Part shown: positions 23,701 to 33,600 of the stretch, piece after piece
How positions within the stretch are numbered: position 1 is the stretch's first letter
Layout: every line of letters starts with the position of its first letter
From: Paragorgia papillata
Lineage: Eukaryota; Cnidaria; Anthozoa; Scleralcyonacea; Coralliidae
DNA: 64,000 nucleotides
Direction of reading: 5' to 3'
Assembly (NCBI GenBank): GCA_035771165.1
Contig: JAWNZC010000025.1
Coordinates: forward strand, 4,313,501 to 4,377,500
Notes under the pieces: model-generated
Database searches by the model: none
The model's input: the letters and a program-made list of their open reading frames with translations, nothing else
Told to the model about the DNA's origin: nothing
Program-made: the position numbers and the translations under genes

Positions 23701-26700
23701 TTTGCTGTAAACTGTACATAAATAGTATAATTTAGCTTTAAATGGCATATTTTAATCATAATACAATGGATGTTTATCCCAAATCGATAGCAACAGACTA
23801 ATATACATCAAGAATTGGGGACTTTTATCGCTACACTTTCCTCACGCTTCAGTAGCGGCTACAGAAATACACAACCAACTACAGAAGCGGAAGTTGGAAG
23901 GTATTTCTATTTTGAATGTAAATTTAAGCCTGGTTTCCATATAGCAGTAAGAGCCGGCGGCATGGCTGCGGCAAGGGGCGATGGTCCAATCATAGACAGT
24001 GTTGAATTAGCCAGCAATAAAACGCTGTATGCGATTGGACCATTGCCTCTTGCCGCAACCAGGCTTAATAACCTGACCTGCTGGGCATGCATGGCGGCTT
24101 TACTGCCACTTTCAAAAAATAGTTTATAGCTACTGTAATAAAGTTTATTTTATTTTATTCAGGGTACTGGTGTCAATGTACCTAAGTATCTTCGCTTTGA
24201 AGGAAAAGTTCGCAACAGAAGGATAAGCAAACGAGATATTCTGTTGCTCATAAAAGACGTGTGGCAAGAAAGAAGGTCATCAGACATTGGGGTAAATTAA
24301 ATGGTTGATTATTAATCCGTTTAAAAAATGTAGTGTGTTTGACTGTGACGGCAGTGGTCAACGGTGTTCGTCCCTCCATCCGTCCCGTCCTTCCTCCCGT
24401 CCGTCCTTCCGTCCGTCCTTCCGTCCGTCCGTCCTTCCGTCCGTCCGTCCGTCCTTCCTTCCGTCCGTCCGTCCGTCCTTCCTTCCTTCCGTCCTTCCCG
24501 TCCCTTCCCTTCCCTTCCCTTCCTTCCTTCCTTCCTTCCTTCCTCCTTCCTATGGTTAATTATTAATCCGTTTAAAAAATGTAGTGTGTTTGACTGTGAC
24601 GATAGTGGTCAACCGATGTTCGTCCGTCCGTCCGTCCGTCCTCCCTCCCTATCTCTCCCTCCCTCCCTCCCTCCCACCCTTCAGTCGTAGACGTTTTACT
24701 AAACAACCGTTCTCGTTCTTTCAGAAAACAGACGTGGAATACGAGCCACTTTCGAGCTTTTTACATTCATACCTCGACCGTCGTTTTGGAGCAGAGAATA
24801 TGTTGTTTGAATGGGCCTATAATCTACAAGACGCATGTCAGCGGTATCAACACGATCCAAGAATTGGTTTATTCTATGGAATATTATCTAGTGATGTAAG
24901 GCCATGGGTTTTTATACCAATACAATATAATACATTACAGTGCAATACAATATAGTACAGTATAGTACAATACAATACAACACAGTATAGTACAATACAA
25001 TACAGTACAATATAGTACAATACAATATTTACAATCAATATACGATACAGTACAATACAGTACAATACAATATAATACAGTACAATACAGTACAATACAA
25101 TACAATACAATACAGTACAGTACAATACAATATTTACAATCAATATACGATACAGTACAATACAGTACAGTACAATACAATATAATACAGTACAATACAG
25201 TACAATACAATACAGTACAGTACAATACAGTACAAAACAGTACAATACAGTACAATACAATACAGTACAATACAGTATAATACAATACAATACAGTACAG
25301 TTACAGTACAATACAGTACAATACAATACAGTACAATACAATACAATACAGTACAGTATAATACAGTACAATACAATACAATACAATACAATACAGTACA
25401 ATACAGTACAGTACAATACAATACAATACAGTACAATACAGTACAATACAATACAGTACAATACAATACAGTACAGTACAGTACAATACAGTACAATACA
25501 ATACAGTACAATACAATACAGTACAGTACAGTACAATACAATACAATACAATACAGTACAATACAATACAGTACAGTACAATATTTACAATCAATATACG
25601 ATACAGTTCAATACAGTCAACACAGCGTCCTGCAATGCTTTGAATGATTGTGTATGTACTAATTTTCCTTAGATTGACGAAGCGCTTTATCACGACCAAC
25701 AAACTTTGTTACACAAGCTTTCTGCTGCTTTAGCAACGGCTGACGAAGCGGCAGGAAATCAGGTTTGTCAAGTGAAAACATATGTACAATATCTGCCATC
25801 AGTGCTACATGTAGCTCAGTGATTAGAGCATACGCATTTCACCTGTGACCCGAGTAGATTAAAATTTCACCTTGGTCGCATGTGAGTAGAGAACTTCTAG
25901 TTCGACTCTACCAAACACTGCAGGTTTTCTCACTGGACCAATGAGGGATGGACGAATGAGGGATGACCCTTACCAGACCTCTGGTGAGAACAGTTTAGAT
26001 ATGACTGATAGGGTTATCCAGTATAAATAATAGTTTAGTTCTGGTTTCCTTCTGTAGTAATACTGGACCCATAAGGGATGGCCCTCACTGGAGAACAGTT
26101 TAGATATGACTGATAGGGTTATCCAGTATAAATAAAGTTAGTTTAGTTCTGGTTTCCTTCTGTAGTAATACTGGACCCATAAGGGATGGCCCTCACTGGA
26201 TCTTCAGGGAGAACAGTTTAGATATGACTGATTGGGTTCTCCAGAATAAATAAAGTTAGTTTAGTTCTGGTTTCCTCCTGTAGTAATACTGGACCAATGA
26301 GGGATGGTCCTTACTGGACCTCTTCGGAGAGTAGTTTATATATGACGGATAGGGTTATCCAGTATAAATAAAGTTTAATTTACGTATTCCTCCTTTTCCA
26401 ATTCTAGGGAAGTGTTTCCAAAGAGATTTTCGAAGCTACTCTACGCGAATGCTACCCTCTGGTGGACAGTCCAGCCATAGAAGAATTAGTGAAGTTAGCA
26501 GAAGAAGAAATTTCAGGGCAAAATATTTTGTATGAAAACTTTGTTCAGAGAGGATGAGGAGGGAAGAATGGGGACCTTTGCAGATAAAGTTCTTGACCAA
26601 GATAAAATGGAACGAATTGCATACGTGAAGGAAATTGAAAATCATCTCGAAGGGAAAAGGTATTGTACACTTGTATACAAAAGGTTTGTCATTCTCATTG

Positions 26701-27386
26701 CCTTTGTTTCTATGGCATTATTAAAGTGGCATGGCGGCCGCAGAAGGCAATGGCCTAGGAATAATCCAAACAGTGGAATAAAAGTTGTTGAAACAACAAT
26801 CGAAATATAGTAAGTATAGGTTAGTGACCGATACCGAGGTCACTACGCTGGTTATTAACCCCGAGGGCCGCAAACCAACTTAGTTTATTCATGACACAGA
26901 CGATATTTGTCGTTATTTAACTAAAAAATGGTATTCTAGACGTGGTTTTAAAGCGATATAGTAGGTCATTTAATATGCAAGGTCAATAACCTATATATTA
27001 ACCGCGGCACATCAAAGATAATTTATGCATGAATAAACTAAGGTTAGATATACTGCCGAAACAGAGAACGTAGGAGTCTAACGTTTCGAGCGAAGGCGCG
27101 TCAGAGAGTTTTGTTAACTTGTTTGAGGACTTTAAAAACTAAGAAAATGGATGGGACTACTGAAAAACCATTGGAAATTTTTTTTTTATTTAGTGAAGTG
27201 ATTGAAGAAGAGCTAAGACAAGCATTTTTGGCTGTTGATCCTGGGCTACCTATATCAATCTTAGACCAGTACGTTAGCCGAGGATGTCACGAAGTCACGG
27301 CGAAATCTGATGGGAAAATGGAAACAGCATCTGTGATAAAAAGACTACAAACAGGCAGTGTCCGACGCATTGGGAAACCAAACTAA
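16299..27386 (+). CDS. TSNAXIP1: TSNAXIP1 homologue (translin-associated factor X-interacting protein 1), about 713 aa, one frame break
   Basis: A largely coiled-coil protein; mammalian TSNAXIP1 binds TSNAX and is testis-enriched. Exons: 16299-16330, 17040-17388, 17697-17831, 17970-18039, 18154-18211, 18607-18643, 19464-19519, 21443-21571, 22179-22352, 22619-22708, 23406-23583, 24163-24291, 24725-24895, 25673-25762, 26408-26659, 27194-27386. All phases agree through exon 14. The family domain is at about residues 80-190 (FLGQLESFLKKELRALGC, then LQAFREVFEYLIEDFKTYRP). A long coiled coil follows (exons 3-10), then a globular C-terminal half (VPKYLRFEGKVRNRRISKRD, FLHSYLDRRFG, FEWAYNLQDACQRY). 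In exon 15 the frame reaches TGA at 26555-26557, while the continuing frame (EDEEGRMGTFADKVLDQDK) is one base over; exon 16 fits only that second frame. The cause is one extra base, either real or an assembly error. The host introns carry many foldback elements and microsatellites. Confidence 0.9.
18214..18346. mobile_element. Foldback element, GGAGTGTTTCATCAGGATAT arms
   Basis: The arm 18231-18263 (GTTTCATCAGGATATCCAAACACC) returns inverted at 18302-18336. The outer parts (ATCATACAC) are also complementary. In TSNAXIP1 intron 5. Confidence 0.8.
18700..18890. mobile_element. Foldback element in TSNAXIP1 intron 6
   Basis: TATTAACC..GAGG..CTGTAC..AAAATATCAGACC (about 18736-18777) is matched inverted by GGTCTGATATTTTCCCATACAG..GGTTAATA (18832-18876). 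No coding capacity. Confidence 0.6.
19739..19903. mobile_element. Foldback MITE, AAGGCTAGTTTCCACTCAGG arms
   Basis: Arms of about 50 bases at 19739-19793 and 19851-19903 are near-perfect inverted copies (AAGGCTAGTTTCCACTCAGG and CCTGAGTGGAAACTAGCCTT). The centre is short. Lies in TSNAXIP1 intron 7 next to a CT-rich tract (19560-19735). Confidence 0.85.
20042..20812. mobile_element. hAT-type element with internal tandem repeats and a 30-G run, duplication AGTTCATA
   Basis: Element 20050-20804 (755 bp) starts CAGTGCCGGATTAACC and ends GGTTAATCCGGCCCTG, flanked by AGTTCATA (20042-20049 and 20805-20812). Inside are about ten imperfect units of AGGCCCCAAAAATAAAAAAG and an uninterrupted run of 30 G at 20716-20745. 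In TSNAXIP1 intron 7. Confidence 0.85.
20812..21258. mobile_element. Foldback element, GTCGCATTTAATTCAGACG arms
   Basis: TCATATACGTCGCATTTAATTCAGACG (20814-20843) is matched inverted by CGTCTGAATTAAATGCGACG (21222-21241); further copies of TTTAATTCG and TTCAGACG sit inside. It abuts the neighbouring hAT-type element. Confidence 0.75.
21695..21852. mobile_element. Foldback MITE, TAAGCTGAATTTCCACTAAG arms
   Basis: The left arm contains GTGAAATATCGCGCGCTCGA (21717-21737), matched inverted by TCGAGCGCGCGATATTTTAC (21809-21828). The outer arms (TAAGCTG..TTCC and GGAATCCAGCTTA) also pair. In TSNAXIP1 intron 8. Confidence 0.8.
22420..22572. mobile_element. Penelope tail repeat, rearranged copy
   Basis: Contains AACAACAATCGAAATATAGT, CTGCCGAAACAGAGAACGTA and GCGAAGG..CTTCGTCAGAGA, followed by an inverted partial copy ending TATATTTCGA. 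Same family as the tails at 26790, 30207, 30500 and 60165. Confidence 0.75.
22757..23150. repeat. CCAA tetranucleotide array
   Basis: CCAA units, pure at first (22757-22806), then mixed with CCCA, CAAG and CCAATTAA variants in a roughly 60-base higher-order pattern. In TSNAXIP1 intron 10. Frames over it give Trp/Leu/Val/Gly strings that are not genes. Confidence 0.9.
23590..23928. mobile_element. Foldback element with arms matching exon-flanking sequence
   Basis: TTACATTCAAAATGGAAATACCTTCC (23612-23637) is matched inverted by GGAAGGTATTTCTATTTTGAATGTAA (23897-23922); inner arms include ATTTCTGTAGCCACTAC. It begins only a few bases after TSNAXIP1 exon 11. Confidence 0.75.
23930..24072. mobile_element. 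Foldback MITE, TTAAGCCTGGTTTCCATATA arms
   Basis: TAAGCCTGGTT..GCGGCAAGGGGCGATGGTCCAAT pairs inverted with ATTGGACCATTGCCTCTTGCCGC..AACCAGGCTTA. TTAA occurs at the left edge and TAAT at the right. In TSNAXIP1 intron 11. Confidence 0.8.
24302..24690. repeat. CCGT/CCTT microsatellite with duplicated flank
   Basis: A CCGT-rich then CCTT-rich array (24370-24550). The unique sequence before it (TTATTAATCCGTTTAAAAAATG) recurs at about 24560-24610 and is followed by a second CCGT/CCCT array (24622-24680). A whole flank-plus-array block was therefore duplicated. In TSNAXIP1 intron 12. Confidence 0.9.
24917..25612. repeat. Pentanucleotide array of ACAAT / ACAGT units
   Basis: About 700 bases of mixed TACAA and TACAG five-base units, interrupted three times by the same 22-base spacer (TTTACAATCAATATACGATA, at about 25026, 25130 and 25581). 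In TSNAXIP1 intron 13. Long minus frames (Tyr-Cys-Ile/Thr-Val-Leu) are shadows. Confidence 0.95.
25800..26385 (+). mobile_element. tRNA-derived SINE with tandemly amplified tail
   Basis: TGTAGCTCAGTGATTAGAGC is a tRNA-like A-box region; the following body (CACCTTGGTCGCATGTGAGT, TCGACTCTACCAAACACTGC) is shared with 55330-55560. The tail then repeats about four times in units of about 115 bases (TAGTAATACTGGACC..AATGAGGGATGG..AGAACAGTTTAGATATGAC..GGGTTATCCAGTATAAATAA). In TSNAXIP1 intron 14. Confidence 0.75.
26786..27112. mobile_element. Penelope tail repeat split by an insertion
   Basis: GAAACAACAATCGAAATATA (26789-26808) and its normal continuation GGTTAGATATACTGCCGAAA (27041-27060) are separated by about 225 unrelated bases. 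The intervening part has GGTTA..AACC ends and looks like a nested insertion, but I cannot define its duplication. In TSNAXIP1 intron 15. Confidence 0.6.
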
Positions 27387-27574
27387 CCATATGCCTTAAT
27401 GTATTATTTAAAGACTTACTTCATTATATGGGCTGATACTAAAACTTATTTACAAAGTACCGACCTTTTTCTGGAGTATATGCATGTATATATATACCTG
27501 TATATATAATATATATTTTAACAAATTAAACAAGTAGTTTTTTCGTATGTTTTTGCCGTACAAGCTGTCGTAAG

Positions 27575-27904
27575 TTAAAGTGGCTATGTCATCCTCAGGG
27601 ACTTTACATATTTATACTAATTGGAACATTCTGAGAAGATTTGTAATATATCTTCTCAGGCGAAAATGTCATCTTCATGGACTTTTTTGCCGTTAAAGTT
27701 GACGGAAGTGACGTCAAAAGAGGAATCTGTAAAGTGGTTTTCATATAGACAAATTCCTCTTTCGACGTCACTTCCGTCAACTTTAACGGCAAAACAATCC
27801 ATGAAGATGAAATTTTCCCCTGAGAAGATATATTACAAATCTTCTCAGAATGTTCCAATTACTATAAATATGTAAAGCCCCTGAGGATGACATAGGCACT
27901 TTAA
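27575..27904. mobile_element. 322-bp hairpin MITE with TTAA target duplications
   Basis: Element 27579-27900 is nearly a full-length hairpin: the outer 14-20 bases (AGTGGCTATGTCATCCTCAG / CTGAGGATGACATAGGCACT) and about 150 bases of each arm pair. TTAA flanks both sides (27575-27578, 27901-27904). The two strands therefore read almost the same protein string in places; no gene is implied. Downstream of TSNAXIP1. Confidence 0.9.
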
Positions 27905-27914
27905 TTAAACCCAG

Positions 27915-28025
27915 AGAAAAACTCTGAGCTCCAGACGGGACTCGAACCCACAACCTTCCGAATGCCATGAAACCTGATTCTTGGTGCTGAGCAGATGATT
28001 GTGCCATCTGGGGCGGATGAAAATA
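27915..28025 (-). repeat. tRNA-derived repeat
   Basis: On minus, GTGGGTTCGAGTCCCGTCTG is a T-arm with B box, and GATGGCACAATCATCTGCTC is a D-arm-like part with an enlarged anticodon region. Unlikely to be a working tRNA. Confidence 0.45.
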
Positions 28026-28439
28026 CTCAGTTTTAAGTCCAGCCACAAACACCATGTTTTCAGTATTAATTCACTCTAATTTTGAACAGTTATTTATACA
28101 TGTACTAAGGATATTTATTTACATGATATGAATGAATTACTAACAGGTATTTTTACTTATGTTATCATGTTACACGCTAAATTCTATACCACAAGCAAAA
28201 TAAATCATCACTGTATCGCTCTGTTCATTTTCGTGGTTCACACTTCACGGTAGGTATAGTATAAACTCAACTACTGTAAAGTTTTATTTTCAAGTTAAGA
28301 AGTTGCTGCCTGAAGTTAATTTTGCACTCGAAATAGAGTTTGGTTAGTATCGTGAAAACCATCTAACCAACCACTATATCAACTGAATACAGAATAGCTT
28401 ATTCTAGCTGCCATGGTTATATTGCTTATTATAAAATAG

Positions 28440-28735
28440 GTTGCGTCTTACGCACGCTGTGATTGGTCAATTACCGTGTTTATATCAGGCTATGTAAACA
28501 CGGTTGTGATGTCACGGCGCATTTTTTAGCCTTATTTCATAAAAGAAATAGAAAATGGATGCCCTGTGTTTATATAACCCGATGCAAACACTTGAGTGAG
28601 TTGGGAGAATTTGAAAGTACTTATGTAAACCCTCACCTACGGCTCGGGTTCACATAAACTTTCAAATTCTCCCAACTCACTCTCGTGTTTGCATCAGGCT
28701 ATATAAACACGGGCGGCCATTTTCTATTTCTTAAA
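28440..28735. mobile_element. Foldback element with GTGTTTATAT and TTTGAAAGT arms
   Basis: Nested inverted repeats: TGAGTTGGGAGAATTTGAAAGT (28595-28618) against ACTTTCAAATTCTCCCAACTCA (28658-28679), enclosed by CGTGTTTATATCAGGCT / GCATCAGGCTATATAAACACG and AAGAAATAGAAAATGG / CCATTTTCTATTTCTT. Confidence 0.8.
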
Positions 28736-28849
28736 GGCAATATATACATGGGTGGCTACTTCATAGCAATCTCTTGTATTGTTCAGCTATGGACAATGTC
28801 ACATGAAACTTGTGCAACTACCGTACCAAGTACAGTATACTGTATGTTG

Positions 28850-28931
28850 ATTTCTTATATCTTATTAGATGTTTTGGTGTGTAGTATCGCTGTATATTTT
28901 TACGAGTTGTGCCGTATATTGACGAGCTCGC

Positions 28932-28962
<31 letters not shown>

Positions 28963-29002
28963 ATACAGCGATACTGCACACCAAAACATCTAATAAGAGA
29001 TT
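28850..29002. mobile_element. Foldback element, GATGTTTTGGTGTGTAGTAT arms
   Basis: CTTATTAGATGTTTTGGTGTG..AGTATCGCTGTATATTTTTAC is matched inverted by GTAAAAATATACAGCGATAC..CACACCAAAACATCTAATAAG, with a GACGAGCTCGC palindrome at the centre. Confidence 0.85.
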
Positions 29003-29431
29003 TATTATACAACTGCTCTGATCAACAAATTTTTATGGAAAAAGAAAGCTCTAAAAAGGCCAGAGAAGTAGTGTGACTTGCACCAGACAAAATAATAAGC
29101 ATACATGAAGTAGTCTCCTGTGTGATAAATTTGATTGGCTAACAAAATCTGTCAAACCGGTTTTCTACTATCCAAATAACTATCCAAATATCGCTGTATA
29201 GTTGTACTAATTTTCAGCGTTATTTGGACAGTTTTTAATGCAGTTGTATATTAATAAAAATGATTATTGTTTGACAGTGAACTTGGGTGGAGAATAATGA
29301 GTTCACTGTGACCCCACAATCATTCAAAATCGTCCTGTATGAAGACTGTTGTCTAGATATTGAAGAAACTACAGTCTGTTTCAAAATATCAAATAGCCTA
29401 TATACTATCATTCAACCTTCAGCTCCCATCT

Positions 29432-29505
29432 TGACCTGTAGCTCAGTTGGTAGAGCATCGGACTGGTAAACTGAAGGTCGTGGGTTCGAATCCCAGCTGG
29501 GCCAA
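29432..29505 (+). repeat. tRNA-Thr(GGU)-like sequence, probably a tRNA-derived repeat
   Basis: A-box TAGCTCAGTTGG, an anticodon-loop CTGGTAA (GGU, threonine) and B-box GGTTCGAATCC are all present. However, the acceptor arms (TGACCTG against CTGGGCC) pair poorly, and the anticodon stem has an A-A mismatch. A working tRNA-Thr should pair better; a pseudogene or SINE head is more likely. It lies 3' of the ZNRF gene. Confidence 0.6.
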
Positions 29506-29870
29506 GTAGAGTTTTCTCTTCTTGTCCAGTATGATTCATCACTTGGAGTAACACCTCATTATTATTACAGTATGTATTCTCAACATACAGTATTTCTTTT
29601 CTAGTTTTCCTGGGGTTCCGTTCCATTTCTTTCTATTCAAATTGTCAACTTGTAATGTACAATGAGTATAATTTCTATTTACAATGCTTTCTTACAAGTC
29701 ATGTTCTGTCAGAGTCAGTTTATTCCATAAACACATCTATAGATATAACTATTTCACGAATTTGAGACTATAATATTCAGATGCCGATGAACGGGGATTT
29801 CTTTAACATTTTTGTTGTTTCATATCATGGAATGAAGTTTGGTGATAATTTGATACAAATACAATGACCA

Positions 29871-30561
29871 TTATGACGGATGTTCTGGACAAGAACGATT
29901 TTTTTTAAACCACATGTCAATACACCTTGAAGAATTGAGAAAGCATAATCACTTTCACTAATCATAGTTTCAGTTAGTTTGCATTTATAATCCACTCAAT
30001 GGATTAGACTTGGGGTGGGATCATTATCAGATTTTCAGGCCGATTGGACATTCAAGTCCAAATTATTGTACTGTAAATTTAAGAGCAGATGCTTACCTTT
30101 TGTGATATATACATAAACATGGTAATCTAGCAATTTTTTCCCCTGTGAATGAAAAAATATACTTTATAAAGCATTTACGTACTGTAAAGTGTGTGTATAT
30201 ATATATATAATCGAAATATAGTAAGGTTAGATATACTGCCAAAACAGAGAATGTAGGAGTCTAATGTTTCGAGCAAAGGCCCTTCGTCAGAGAGAAACGT
30301 AAAGAGTGTAAACAAACAATGAGCTTATATACGAAAGGTAATCATGTGACCAAAAATAAGCCAATCAGATAAAAATGACAATAACAAATCGATGAGATGC
30401 GAAAAATTAGCCAATCAAAGCAAAACAACAATAACAAATGGATAGACTGTGAGATAACTTCTTGAGGTTAGGCATATGGTCGCAGCGGTGAAATAATCCA
30501 AATAGTGAAATAAAAGTAGCGTGCTGCATAGGCAGTGTAGAAACAACAATTGAAATATACA

Positions 30562-30602
<41 letters not shown>

Positions 30603-33600
30603 GAGAGAGAGAGAGAGAGAAATATTTGTAGTAAGGTTAGATATACTGCCGAAACAGAGAATGTAGGAATCTAACGTTTTGAGCGAAGGCCCCATTTTGC
30701 CATTGTCTGTTCAGTTATAGATGGACAGATGATATCACAATGGTGGTAAGAACAAATAAGTGGCCCACGAGATGTAGTTGAGACAAACAGACTAAGGTAC
30801 TTGAAATGGTGGGAGTTGGGGCATTTATTCAGGAAATATACTTGAGATATTGAGCATCATTATTATTTCTGATATTTACCAGCTATTAATTCATCCAGAC
30901 ATATAACACACTCGCCAGCATCTTGTGTTAAAATATCATCTATATTAAAGTATACAAAGATATCAGTTGATACAATTTTGTACATTTAATTTGTTAATTA
31001 ATCATGTGGAAATTCACACTGTTGTTGTAGAACAACTTTATTAATTTTACTCCAACAAAGGCCTTCAAGCGAGAGATGTCAACCCGCAATTTGGCAAAGT
31101 GTTTTTTATAAATATTTAAATCCTGTTCACATTGAGACCGAGTTATCTTGAAAAGTATGGATAACTCAAGAGACTGTGTCAAATTTGGCCCAATTTCATG
31201 ATACGTGTAAAAAACACAACTCATCTGTGACTTTGTGTAAACAATTCACCCCAAGTTATCCCAATTAACAATTGAGCTATATGACCAGCGGCGGATTAAG
31301 GGCGGGGCCACCGGGGCCTGGGCCCCGGGCCCCCCACATTTTGGAGTATTTTATTTAACAACCCAATTAATACTAAGTTACTAACGTTTCTGTTTGTTCA
31401 AAGTTATTTTTTGCACGACGTATCTCAGTGTTTTGTAAAACGTATTTCTGAGCCGTTAAAATTTCGGTTGACGATTGTAACTGCGATTTGTCCCACAGTT
31501 GACCAGTGATTCAGTGTCTTTATTTTATTATATTGTAATTTGTAAGACCGAATGGAATTGGAAAAGGGCCCCCACAAAAATGTGGCCCCTGGCCCCCCAC
31601 AGTCTTAGTCCGGCCCTGTATATGACCAAGGCTTAGAGTACACATGTGTCAAAGTTTGCCATGCCCCCTGAGTGGCTTGGGAGGAAGACTTCACATGGAG
31701 GTTGGAATAACTCTAGCCCTAAGGGTTACCATACTACTCAGACAAAGTTATTGGGCCACTGAGAGAAATTGTGGGACCCAGGGCAAATTATCGATTTGGG
31801 GGCCCTGATGACATCACATAGGTCAATTTGGGGGGCCCTGATGATGTCACACATCGTAGGGTTGTGTCTATGTGTTCTCAATTGGTCCCCTGGGTTGGCT
31901 ATAAGTGAAGGAAGTGTTACTGATCTTTACGCTTTCTGGGCCTCATTTTTCCTATGTCAAAAACTCAAATCTCAAAAATGTTAGGGCCCCCTTCTCCATC
32001 AAACTTGCCCCCGTAGCCCCCCCCCTCTCAGTGGCCCTGCCTATCCCCAAGTTTATATCTGTCTCTTTTGTTTCAATGTATTTGAGTATTCGCTCAGCGT
32101 GATATCCCACAGGTACAATATTTGACCTACAATGATGTTCCTGGGGTAGGGAATTAACACAAAATTCTGCTTCAATGTCAAATCCCACCCCCCTGGCCTG
32201 CCTCCCCCCCCCCCACTGGCCTAACATTGATAGGTACATAAGCTTATGGATAGGAATAACCCTACACTCCCCCCCCCCCTCCTCAAGATAATTCGCTTCC
32301 TGTGAACAAACCATTATTGTTTGATAATGGTCATAGGCGTATGGGCAAAATTTTGCACGGGGGGCTGAACATAACTTGCCCGAATAAATGACGTCATAAT
32401 TTATTAGGGGGTCCGGGTCATGCTCCCCTGGAAAAATGTTTGAACTCTTGATCGAGTCTACTATTCTGGTATTTTTGGTCGCCGCACCACGCAGCAACGC
32501 AGATTTTCCAAATTTAGATTGTGTGGACAACTACAATTCTCCCGCGGAAAAATTTCACGAGTAACACGTTGCACAATGGCTGCAGAGAAGAGGGAAGCCG
32601 AAATGAAAAACTAAATAATTTTTATTTTTGTCTTGAGTAATTCGAAATTTATTAGGTATAATATCAAATATGCGAGATAGTGTTTGGACAATGCCTGTAT
32701 TGACAGCTGACGCCTAAACCCTTGATCACATTGCTAAACGAAAAACAACAATAAAATTCCCGATTTCCCCCGATGGCAATCAGTGATGTCATTAAGTTGC
32801 ATTACAACATTTGATTAATTTAAGGCAGAATCCTTTTTGCCCGAATGACAAGACCATTTTTGCCCGAATACAGCCAATTTTTCGGCAACTGGGGGGGCTG
32901 CAGCCCCCCCAGCCCCCCCGGCCCGTACGCCTATGATAATGGTGTCTACTAGACTGCTGTTCTACCAATCATTTTGGTGACAGTGCCCTTGCTAATAAGA
33001 GTGTCAATAAATAAATAGCCGGAAGGTATTTTACAAAAAAACAGCTGGTCTGCTGCAATAATGATCAATAATGTCTATAAGTAAGGTATATTAGTGAGTG
33101 AATAAATTATCTCGCTCAATTATAGACATTTGAAACGGTATTGTAATTTCAGTGTTTCAGTTTTCTCGCTTTGGAAGGATCTAGGCGACACTAGCTACTT
33201 TATTTTCAGAGATACCGTGAACTGTAATATCCTCAGACTGACAGGAAGAACTGAAGTCAAGAAGGGGAACTTGAACTAGCTATTACCGTTGTAGGCTAGC
33301 CGTGGTTTTGTCAAGCACATGACAAAATGTAATTCAACTTCGTCCGACTGCACAAATTTTGAACAAACTGGACACCTTAGACCTTCAAAAGAAAAGCAGA
33401 AAATAAAATCAGTTATAAATGATCTTTTGTCAATGAAGTTTCACTTCTGGACAGTGGCTTCCATGGCTTTTAGTATCATTTTTCATTTCGCTTTTGGTCA
33501 AGTTTCTTGACTTTTATTACTAGTTTGCTACCACTGTAAATAAATTATTGAGTGATAGACCAAATACAAAATAGAAAGGTTAAATAATAAGTTAAATCCC

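Noticed and set aside
27604..27875. Two nearly identical 84-codon frames on opposite strands
   Set aside because: Both come from the arms of one hairpin MITE, which reads almost the same on both strands.
29432..29505. Working tRNA-Thr
   Set aside because: Poor acceptor pairing and a mismatch in the anticodon stem; kept as a tRNA-derived repeat.
31952..32530. 192-codon minus frame in ZNRF intron 2
   Set aside because: It runs across the edge of a hAT-type element and C-rich sequence, has no recognisable domain, and lies in an intron of a well-supported gene.
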